Shown here piece by piece: positions 1 to 5,184 of a stretch of 5,349 bases of DNA; within the stretch, counting starts at the first letter, position 1, and each line of letters opens with the position of its first letter. The translations under genes and the position numbers were made by a program. Source of the stretch: Chloroflexota bacterium (GTDB lineage: Bacteria > Chloroflexota > Limnocylindria > Limnocylindrales > Limnocylindraceae); contig CANKMK010000051.1 of the NCBI GenBank assembly GCA_947483025.1, positions 1 through 5,349 on the forward strand, given 5' to 3'. The notes beneath the pieces are model-generated. The model was not told the origin of the DNA and did no database searches. It saw only the letters and a list, made by a program, of their open reading frames with translations.

Positions 1-405
1 AAGGAGCTCACCAAGGTCACCGAGTCAGAGGTGACTGCGGAGCGCGTTCGCGAGATGCGCAAGGTGAGCCAGGAGCCGGTCTCCCTCGAGACGCCGATCG
101 GCGAGGAGGAGGACAGCCACCTCGGGGACTTCATCGAGGACAAGGCGGCAAAGAAGCCGGATGAGGCGGCGAATAGCCAGCTCCTCTCCGAGCAGATCGT
201 GGCCACGTTGGAGTCGCTCAGCCTGCGCGAGCAGCGCGTGCTGCGTCTGCGCTTCGGCCTCGAAGATGGGCGTCAGCGCACCCTGGAAGAGGTGGGAGCG
301 GAGTTCAATGTGACCCGCGAACGCATCCGTCAGATCGAGGCGAAGGCGCTGCGCAAGCTGCGCCACCCATCCCGAGCCCGCAAGCTGCGCGACTACCTCG
401 ACTAG
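1..405 (+). CDS. rpoD: RNA polymerase primary sigma factor (RpoD/SigA), C-terminal part
   Basis: The reading frame is open from the first base of the window, so this is the last 134 codons of a longer gene. The GTG at 31 is internal and is not a start. The product is the housekeeping sigma factor, which recruits RNA polymerase to -10/-35 promoters. Visible parts are the end of region 3, the region 3.2 linker ([21 protein letters not shown], fragment residues 27-47), region 4.1 around [16 protein letters not shown] (about 75-90), and the region 4.2 helix-turn-helix ([20 protein letters not shown], about 93-112) that reads the -35 element. It ends in [14 protein letters not shown], the typical C-terminus of primary sigma factors. 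The [17 protein letters not shown] form is that of Chloroflexota/Firmicutes-type sigma factors and not of actinobacterial HrdB. The gene stops 72 bp before a tRNA gene on the same strand. Confidence 0.97.
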   Translation, partial: KELTKVTESEVTAERVREMRKVSQEPVSLETPIGEEEDSHLGDFIEDKAAKKPDEAANSQLLSEQIVATLESLSLREQRVLRLRFGLEDGRQRTLEEVGAEFNVTRERIRQIEAKALRKLRHPSRARKLRDYLD

Positions 406-417
406 GGGGTTCGTGCG

Positions 418-450
418 GCGGGGAGGAGCGACGCCCCTCCCTGCTAATAT
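418..450 (+). terminator. possible terminator hairpin after rpoD
   Basis: Thirteen bases after the rpoD stop, bases 418-426 can pair with 436-444. This gives a 9-bp, mostly G-C stem with one G-T wobble and a 9-nt loop. The sequence then runs TAATATT, which is only a weak U-tract, so termination may be partial or absent. The tRNA could then be read through from rpoD. TAATAT at 445-450 also resembles a -10 element for the tRNA, but no -35 match lies at the right distance. Confidence 0.35.
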
Positions 451-456
451 TCCGCT

Positions 457-472
457 CGCGGCAGAGGCCGCG
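457..472 (+). other. perfect hairpin just upstream of tRNA-Asn
   Basis: CGCGGC-AGAG-GCCGCG forms a perfect 6-bp G-C stem with a tetraloop, ending five bases before the tRNA acceptor stem. There is no U-tract after it. It could be a processing landmark for the tRNA 5' leader or a second weak termination structure. The pairing is seen directly; the role is a guess. Confidence 0.3.
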
Positions 473-477
473 GTCAT

Positions 478-552
478 TCCGGCGTAGCTCAGTGGTAGAG
501 CGGGCGGCTGTTAACCGCCATGTCGTAGGTTCGAATCCTACCGCCGGAGCCA
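478..552 (+). tRNA. tRNA-Asn (anticodon GTT)
   Basis: A complete cloverleaf can be drawn. The acceptor stem TCCGGCG (478-484) pairs perfectly with CGCCGGA (542-548). The D-arm is GCTC/GAGC (487-490 with 498-501). The anticodon stem GGCGG/CCGCC (503-507 with 515-519) holds the loop CTGTTAA, with anticodon GTT at 510-512. The variable loop is ATGTC. The T-arm is GTAGG/CCTAC around TTCGAAT (525-541). G549 is the discriminator and CCA is encoded at 550-552. The anticodon reads AAC/AAU, hence asparagine. The gene sits between rpoD and a large surface-protein gene, and its 3' half is repeated imperfectly at 4626-4669. Confidence 0.97.
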
Positions 553-582
553 CTCCTTGATCCCCTCAGCCGATACGCGCCC

Positions 583-614
583 CAGTCTACTAGGACTGAA
601 AACTTTTCAAAAGT
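583..614. promoter_or_regulatory. two small dyads upstream of promoter (possible operator)
   Basis: Two inverted repeats lie in the AT-rich stretch between the tRNA and the -35 element. One is CAGTC-N6-GACTG at 583-598. The other is the perfect 13-bp palindrome ACTTTTCAAAAGT at 602-614, ending 13 bp before TTGACA. The spacing would suit an activator or repressor site for the gene at 704. The first dyad could instead belong to the end of the tRNA transcript. No known regulator motif is recognised. Confidence 0.3.
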
Positions 615-627
615 CTTTGATTGCTTG

Positions 628-655
628 TTGACATTGAGCACTCGTCATATAGAAT
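628..655 (+). promoter_or_regulatory. sigma-70-type promoter for the large surface-protein gene
   Basis: A perfect -35 hexamer TTGACA (628-633) is followed, after 16 bp, by TAGAAT (650-655), a 5/6 match to TATAAT. Transcription would start near 662, giving a leader of about 42 nt before the TTG start. The surrounding DNA is markedly AT-rich (22 G/C of 60 bases in 601-660), unlike the rpoD end (38 of 60 in 1-60). The gene therefore appears to have its own strong housekeeping promoter, read by the kind of sigma factor encoded just upstream. Confidence 0.75.
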
Positions 656-690
656 CCCGACAACCTGTATGGGTTATCGCGGCTATGCGC

Positions 691-706
691 AAAGGGGAAC
701 GTCTTG
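691..706 (+). promoter_or_regulatory. ribosome-binding site deciding the TTG start
   Basis: AAAGGGGA (691-698) complements the 16S 3' end well and is separated from TTG at 704 by five bases. The ATG at 685 is out of frame. The next in-frame ATG (codon 65, near 896) would remove the signal peptide. An in-frame TAG lies upstream at 650-652, with no better start codon between, so TTG at 704 is the supported start. Confidence 0.7.
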
Positions 707-3700
707 CTGAGTCCGTTTGAGGCTGCCGCCTACCCCCAGAAGCCCACTCCCTTTTACCGTTCACTTCGATTCCTTCAGGCAGCTGCGTGCGCCCTGCTCA
801 TCGCCGCCTCTGTCGCAGTCATCCCTGCAAGCCAGGCCCTTGCGACCCCAACTCCAACGGACCCAGACCTAACGAACAGCCTTGCCAATTGGGTGATGAT
901 TGAAGAGCCTGGCAGTGCAGGGTCTTGGAGCCAGTTCGACGCGACTGGGGGAACCCTCGTATCGCCACGGAGCGGTAAGCCGATCCTTGCACCACCAGCG
1001 GGGGCAGGCGATCTCTACTTCGTTAAGGATCAGAGCATGCCGTCTGCAGGCGTCCTGTATATCCCACTAACCGTTCCGGCCGGATCAGGCACTATCTCGT
1101 TGAGCTTTGACTACTTCGTGCAAACCTCATCGCCACGCGCCATTGGCACAAGCATGAGCGCGTCAGAGTATCCGAATCAACAGTTCCGCGTAGACATTCT
1201 TGACATCATTCCGGATAACTGGTTCGGGGCCCCAAGTTCCCTGGTCTCATTAGTTGCACCCACGATTGGCTCAAGTGATCCGGCTACTGCATGGACGACG
1301 GTCGACCTAGACCTCACGGCTGAACTCACGACTGCAGGTGTGAGAAACCAAACCGTCTACCTCGCCTTCCGCGAGGTTGACAACCAGGGCTTCTTAACGG
1401 TCGGCGTTGACAACGTTCGGTTTAGTGCCGCGACAGTCGCGCCAGTCCTCTGCGACGATCCAGACGGGACCGCCCAGCAGTTTGCCTGTGCAATCTCTGC
1501 TAATCCTGCAACCGTTTCGGGCGCAACCGTACAGCGTCCGGAAGCCGGGATGTCCACTACTCAAATCCTACTTGAGAATCCCGTCATCTCGGCGCCGAAC
1601 GTCCCAGGTTATGGCTGGAGTTTGTTTAGTGAACCTGGGGCAACGACACCAAAGGGCTCGACCGTTCCCATGCCATTTAACGGCGACTACCACCTCTTTG
1701 AAACTGGCGAGCCCGGTGCAACCCTGGAGGTGGAGGGCACCCTAAGCTTCTCGTTCACGCTTCCCGCGAATGCAACAGAGGCGTCCCTGCAGTTTGCTTA
1801 CTTCCTTCAGTCTCAATCGAACCTTGCTGGTCAGCAATTCAATTTGACGGTTACGACTGATAACTGCACTGTCTGTGGTCTGCTCTGGTCCGCTGAGTCA
1901 GTGACGGGGGGTGATGGGCCTCCTTGGGGTTACCAAAGTCTGGACTTCTTCTACCTGGCGGAGCTATCGCCATCAACAGAGGCTCGCGTATTCACCTTGG
2001 TGTTTACAGCTGCCGCTGGAAGCAGCGCGATGCAGGCAGGCATCGACCAGCTTTCGGTGTACTCCAACGGTCGGGATCTCACCAAGAACACCTTCGGCGT
2101 TCACAGCGAAGAGCTCCTCGCCTATCCGCTTGCGGGAGCGAGTTACGGGGTGATGTCTACTGGAGATGCAGCAAGGGTCACCGCTAGCGACTCTCAGACT
2201 ACCTTCATCAACGGAGATTTTGGTGGGAACAACTATGACGAAGGTCCTAACGTCCGGGACCTTACGCGCATTTCAATGGATCTTGTCCCACCAGTGGGAT
2301 CAGCATGCATGTCGCTGAATGTCCGATTCCTTTCTGAAGAATTCCCTCAATTTGTGGGATCGCAATTCAACGACATCTTCTTGGCAGAGCTGCGACAGAA
2401 TGGGAGTGCCGGCATCCCGTGGTACTTCGACATGGAAGGTGCGCTCGTGGCGCCTGACAACTTTGCGGTTGTGCCTGAGGCTGGAGGAACGACAGTCCTC
2501 AGCATCAACACCACGAATGAGGGCTGGTTCTCTGCAGGCTCTGCCGCTGGATCAGCATTTAACGGCGGGTCGATTCTTCTGCGCGCTACGGCGCCAATTG
2601 ACCCTAGCACTACAACAGTGGCGCTCATCCTTTCGATATTTGACCAGGGAGACAACAGCTATGACACCGCGGTCATGCTTGATGCGCTGACCTTCTGGCC
2701 GACCCCCGATTGTTCGGCACCGGTCTTTGACCCAAGCCCTGATCCAAGCGCTTCTCCAACGGCGACCCCAACCGCCTCAACGGGCATTGACGTCGTTCCG
2801 CCAGCAGCTGAATGGGCGCCAGTGGCTGAGTCTGAGGTTTTCGAAAATGCGCTCCCAACGCTGACCCTTATGTTCGATCAGCCAGTCTTTGTCGCTGGCT
2901 TGGCTGATTCCGACATCAGTAACGTCGGCGACGCATCAGGTTGTCTCTTCGATGTGACAGCGCAAAACCCTTCAGGCGGCGCTGCGACCGAGTTTGCTGT
3001 TGCCGTTACGGCGTGTAACCCTGGGCAACTCCAACCACAGCTTGCCCCGAACGCCGCAGAAGGGGCGGCGAATAACCTTGGCCCTGCGTTCAGCGTGACG
3101 TCATTCCCGATCAAGATCCTTGCGCTCGGCGGCGGCGGCGGCGGAGGAGGGGGCAGCCCAAGCCCATCTGCAAGCCCTTCCCCAAGCCCATCCCCAAGCC
3201 CATCTGCAAGCGCATCCCCAAGCGCCTCCCCAAGTGAAATTGCGTTGGTGTCACCGACGCCACGCCCAAGTGCCGTGGCGACACCATCGCCAAGCGAGAC
3301 TGCGTCACCAGAGACAAGTCCGGATCCGGGCACATCGCCTGGGCCGTCACAAGAGCCAGTAGCAACGCCATCGGCAGGGCCAACCGATTCGCCGATCCGG
3401 AATACGGAAAAGGCAGCGGTGCGCGTGAAGGACACTGCCGCCGGAACCCGTATCTACATCAATGAGCGAACCTCGTCGAGCTTTATTGCAGCGTCGATCC
3501 CGTCAATCCAACAGGCGATCACCAGCCCAGGTATCTGGTTTGGCGGCCTGCTTCTCTCGGTGCTGCTCGCGTTCGGGGCCATCCTCCTCGAGGCTCCATT
3601 CGATTGGATCAAGCGCCGCATCAAGACGATCTATCAGCGCCTGGTTGCCTACATTGAGCCGAAGGACCGTGGATCGCGACTCTGGAAGATCTTTGGCATC

Positions 3701-4465
3701 CGCGTCGACGTCTTCCCATTCTTGATCGTTGGTCAACTTGTAGCCGCATTCAATGCGCCGCTTGACGCCATTCCGCCGCTTCACCAGCTGCTCCTTGGGT
3801 GCGTGTACGGTGCGATCGCCGCCCTGATCATCCATGCAGTGACAAAGTGGCCAGAGACTCGCCTGCAGCGGATTGAGAACAATGACACCGGTGAGATGCG
3901 GGCGCAGTGGCTGAGCATCCTGCTCGCCCTCGGCGCGGTTGCCATTGCGCAGTCATTCGGGTTCGCGCCTGGTCTCATCGTCGGAATCTTTGCGACACGT
4001 CACTTCCAGAAGGGTCTCAATGAGAGGGGATTGGCGCAGAGCTCGTGGCACCTCTCACTGCTGTTGATTGCCGCCTCCCTGATCTCGTGGGTTGCGTTGG
4101 AGTGGGTTGCGCTGCTCATCACCGATCCAGAGGCACCGCTGCGTGTCATCTCTGACATGGTGCTGGGAACCCTCGTCGTGGCGGGGAGCCAAGGCTTGAT
4201 CTGGACGCTTCTTAACCCGGCTGAAGAGGGCTCGAAGGCACTGCGGCACCGATCGATCTTCCGCTGGATCCTGGCCCTTACCGCGGGGACAACGATGATC
4301 ATCGCCATCCTCTTGAACGGTGGAGAGGCGCAGGGGATCTTCTCGCCGAATGCAACGATTGAGCAGCTGCGAGGCCTCATCGTGTCGGGCGTGGGGCTCT
4401 TCGTAGTCGTCCTGCTGCTCCATCGATTCACCTCCGCCAGGGCCATGCGCAAACTCGCTCGCTGA
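704..4465 (+). CDS. large secreted/anchored surface protein: signal peptide, choice-of-anchor L domain, Ig-like module, Ser-Pro stalk, polytopic membrane domain
   Basis: The 1253-aa product has a signal peptide with a basic segment, a hydrophobic core (about 26-40) and a likely signal peptidase I site after SQALA (residue 47). Two divergent beta-rich modules follow (about 54-245 and 284-455). Next is a choice-of-anchor L domain (about 465-665), recognised from GVMSTGDA, FLSEEFPQFVGSQFNDIF and IFDQGDNSYDTAV. An Ig-like module (about 698-800) has the pattern PTLTLMFDQPVFVAGLADSD. Nine glycines (809-817) lead into a Ser-Pro repeat (818-844) and a P/S/T-rich linker to about 898. The last 310 residues are a membrane domain with helices near 942-963, 1003-1019, 1027-1047, 1069-1086, 1087-1100, 1116-1139, 1151-1172, 1185-1205 and 1222-1242. 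The short 1069-1100 pair may be a hairpin. The charged loops fit an external N-part and internal C-terminus. I infer a surface-exposed binding or adhesion-like protein; ligand and function are unknown. It appears monocistronic, with its own promoter. Confidence 0.9.
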   Translation: MLSPFEAAAYPQKPTPFYRSLRFLQAAACALLIAASVAVIPASQALATPTPTDPDLTNSLANWVMIEEPGSAGSWSQFDATGGTLVSPRSGKPILAPPAGAGDLYFVKDQSMPSAGVLYIPLTVPAGSGTISLSFDYFVQTSSPRAIGTSMSASEYPNQQFRVDILDIIPDNWFGAPSSLVSLVAPTIGSSDPATAWTTVDLDLTAELTTAGVRNQTVYLAFREVDNQGFLTVGVDNVRFSAATVAPVLCDDPDGTAQQFACAISANPATVSGATVQRPEAGMSTTQILLENPVISAPNVPGYGWSLFSEPGATTPKGSTVPMPFNGDYHLFETGEPGATLEVEGTLSFSFTLPANATEASLQFAYFLQSQSNLAGQQFNLTVTTDNCTVCGLLWSAESVTGGDGPPWGYQSLDFFYLAELSPSTEARVFTLVFTAAAGSSAMQAGIDQLSVYSNGRDLTKNTFGVHSEELLAYPLAGASYGVMSTGDAARVTASDSQTTFINGDFGGNNYDEGPNVRDLTRISMDLVPPVGSACMSLNVRFLSEEFPQFVGSQFNDIFLAELRQNGSAGIPWYFDMEGALVAPDNFAVVPEAGGTTVLSINTTNEGWFSAGSAAGSAFNGGSILLRATAPIDPSTTTVALILSIFDQGDNSYDTAVMLDALTFWPTPDCSAPVFDPSPDPSASPTATPTASTGIDVVPPAAEWAPVAESEVFENALPTLTLMFDQPVFVAGLADSDISNVGDASGCLFDVTAQNPSGGAATEFAVAVTACNPGQLQPQLAPNAAEGAANNLGPAFSVTSFPIKILALGGGGGGGGGSPSPSASPSPSPSPSPSASASPSASPSEIALVSPTPRPSAVATPSPSETASPETSPDPGTSPGPSQEPVATPSAGPTDSPIRNTEKAAVRVKDTAAGTRIYINERTSSSFIAASIPSIQQAITSPGIWFGGLLLSVLLAFGAILLEAPFDWIKRRIKTIYQRLVAYIEPKDRGSRLWKIFGIRVDVFPFLIVGQLVAAFNAPLDAIPPLHQLLLGCVYGAIAALIIHAVTKWPETRLQRIENNDTGEMRAQWLSILLALGAVAIAQSFGFAPGLIVGIFATRHFQKGLNERGLAQSSWHLSLLLIAASLISWVALEWVALLITDPEAPLRVISDMVLGTLVVAGSQGLIWTLLNPAEEGSKALRHRSIFRWILALTAGTTMIIAILLNGGEAQGIFSPNATIEQLRGLIVSGVGLFVVVLLLHRFTSARAMRKLAR
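3128..3235 (+). repeat. low-complexity coding repeats: poly-Gly and Ser-Pro/Ala tract
   Basis: GGC/GGN codons at 3128-3154 encode nine glycines. Bases 3155-3235 are built from imperfect copies of a 6-bp unit such as CCAAGC, encoding alternating Ser-Pro and Ser-Ala. A 19-bp stretch beginning CCCAAGCCCATCTGC occurs at 3157-3175 and again at 3193-3211, a period of 36 bp, which points to tandem duplication. The encoded tract is probably an extended, flexible stalk between the external modules and the membrane domain. It is not a CRISPR array, because the units are too short, contiguous and in frame with the gene. Confidence 0.85.
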
Positions 4466-4500
4466 CCACATCGGCGAGGGGCTAGACGAAGACGACCACA

Positions 4501-4543
4501 AGCGGCACGTTGGCCGCTGCGGGGGTGGGCGATGCCCACACCT
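4501..4543 (+). terminator. possible terminator hairpins after the surface-protein gene
   Basis: Two adjacent stem-loops begin 36 bases after the stop codon. The first is AGCGGC-ACGTTG-GCCGCT (4501-4518). The second is GTGGGC-GAT-GCCCAC (4525-4539), extendable past one mismatch. Neither has a U-tract, so neither is a classic Rho-independent terminator, but their position suits transcript end formation or protection. Confidence 0.3.
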
Positions 4544-4625
4544 CGGGGACTGGAGAGCCCTCAGAAGCCGGCGAGCGGCCCAGCATCGCCGCCAGACTGC
4601 ACCTGAGCCCATACGCGACCACCTT

Positions 4626-4669
4626 TGTGAAACGCCTGTGGTAGGTTCAAAACCTACCGTCGGAGCTAC
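4626..4669 (+). pseudogene. tRNA-Asn 3'-half remnant (possible attachment-site copy)
   Basis: This stretch aligns with 509-553 of the intact tRNA-Asn gene with 37 identities over 44 aligned positions and one single-base gap. It covers the 3' side of the anticodon loop, the 3' anticodon strand, the T-arm and the 3' acceptor strand. The T-arm is still intact (GTAGG-TTCAAAA-CCTAC), the acceptor strand reads CGTCGGA, and CCA has become CTA. No acceptor 5' strand or D-arm exists upstream, so it cannot be a functional tRNA. The loop reads TTGTGAA, so a His-type anticodon GTG sits where Asn has GTT. The acceptor and T-arm sequences favour an Asn origin. Confidence 0.7.
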
Positions 4670-4698
4670 CGGCATTGAGGAAAGGTTGGGAGAGAGGA

Positions 4699-4800
4699 AT
4701 GACTAGTCGCATCGCCCTCCTACTTATCATGGCTGCGTTCACGGCCTCAATCGTTGCTGCGGCAGCCTACCCAGGCAACCGCATGGACTCGGGGAACTAA
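4699..4800 (+). CDS. small hydrophobic protein (33 aa), hypothetical
   Basis: ATG at 4699 opens a 33-codon frame ending in TAA, preceded by a purine-rich GGGAGAGAGGA (4688-4698) that could serve for ribosome binding. The product begins MTSRIALLLIMAAFTASIVA: a short basic start and a hydrophobic stretch of about 18 residues. It continues AAAAYPGNRMDSGN, so it looks like a single-pass membrane peptide or a bare signal peptide with a cut site before YPGN. The stop lies five bases before the next start, which suggests translational coupling. It could also be the leftover 5' end of a secreted-protein gene. No family is recognised. Confidence 0.45.
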   Translation: MTSRIALLLIMAAFTASIVAAAAYPGNRMDSGN

Positions 4801-4805
4801 GAGAG

Positions 4806-5174
4806 ATGGTTGCAACCGGACTTAGCGAGAGCCCTCAGGCCTACCGCGCCAAGTTGCTCGAGCAGAGCGACAGCCAGATCGATGCGTGGGCAACCGGCTC
4901 CCTGCGCGACATGGCGAAGCGCAAGGGGATCGTCGCCACCATCCACGAGTTCTCCCACGCCGCACGCCTCGACGAGGACGGCCTTGCGGGCGCATACACC
5001 CTTGGCGGCGGACCAGCCGCAACGATGGGGCGTGATGCAGAAGGGCGGCTTCTGCTGCCTGCGGTCAGCCTCTGGTGCCTCGTTCCCGGCCTGCGTGCTG
5101 CCGACCCGAAGGGTGGTCGCGAGCGACTCGTCGCCTTCCTCGTAGCGACCTTCGAAGAGGTCGTCTACATCTAG
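4806..5174 (+). CDS. hypothetical protein (122 aa)
   Basis: I do not recognise this protein. The ATG at 4806 is the first start after an in-frame TAG at 4704, with a weak GAGAG just upstream and GGGGA at 4791-4795. It looks soluble: no signal peptide or membrane segment is seen. The N-terminal 60 residues are charged and probably helical. A Gly-rich turn (LGGGPAATMGRDAEGRLLLP, about 66-85) leads to a more hydrophobic part ending in FEEVVYI. Residues 47-51 read HEFSH, matching the HExxH zinc-protease pattern, but other ligands are not evident and the match may be chance. It lies five bases after the 33-codon ORF and converges with the minus-strand gene that ends 10 bp away. An overlapping +1-frame reading is Arg/Ser/Ala-rich and less protein-like. 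Confidence 0.75.
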   Translation: MVATGLSESPQAYRAKLLEQSDSQIDAWATGSLRDMAKRKGIVATIHEFSHAARLDEDGLAGAYTLGGGPAATMGRDAEGRLLLPAVSLWCLVPGLRAADPKGGRERLVAFLVATFEEVVYI

Positions 5175-5184
5175 CTGCGGTCGG

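Larger units (their letters stand above)
553..4669. mobile_element. candidate old tRNA-integrated segment carrying the surface-protein gene
   Basis: The segment runs from the 3' end of the intact tRNA-Asn to the end of a degenerate copy of that tRNA's 3' half (4626-4669). Integrases that target tRNA genes rebuild the tRNA at one end and leave a 3'-half copy at the other, and this layout matches. The left part is distinctly AT-richer than rpoD. Against this, the distal copy is diverged, there is no integrase or excision gene, and the only cargo is one large gene. It could be a decayed remnant, or the distal copy could be an unrelated tRNA fragment. Boundaries are provisional. Confidence 0.3.

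Noticed and set aside
31..405. GTG at 31 as the start of a separate small sigma factor
   Set aside because: The frame is open and sigma-like from base 1, with no ribosome-binding site before 31, so this is an internal valine codon of rpoD.
305..553. Minus-strand 82-aa frame starting MAPAVGFEPTTW
   Set aside because: It is the reverse complement of the tRNA-Asn gene; VGFEPTT is the well-known translation of an antisense T-arm and not a protein.
566..583. Similarity of 566-583 to 4604-4621 (14 of 18 bases, sharing ATACGCG)
   Set aside because: It lies after the tRNA on the left but before the tRNA remnant on the right, so it does not fit a simple duplication; short chance similarity is likely.
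2319..2690. Plus-strand 123-aa frame inside the choice-of-anchor L domain
   Set aside because: It is an out-of-frame shadow, rich in Arg, Ser and Leu, within a domain that is clearly read in the main frame.
3155..3235. Short direct repeats considered as a CRISPR array
   Set aside because: The units are 6-19 bp, contiguous, without unique spacers, and in frame with a Ser-Pro-encoding gene.
2878..3435. Minus-strand 185-aa frame rich in Gly-Asp-Gly and poly-Pro
   Set aside because: It is a shadow of the repetitive Gly/Ser-Pro coding tract; its repeats are the reverse complement of those codons.
4000..4675. Two long minus-strand frames over the end of the surface-protein gene, one starting MPVAPTVGFEPTTG
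   Set aside because: They are antisense to the membrane-domain codons and, in one case, to the tRNA remnant. They have no protein-like domains. The VGFEPTT phrase only confirms the T-arm similarity.
4810..5145. Alternative plus-strand frame starting MQPDLARALRP
   Set aside because: It overlaps the 122-aa gene and has an Arg/Ser/Ala-rich, low-complexity composition typical of an alternative frame in GC-rich DNA.
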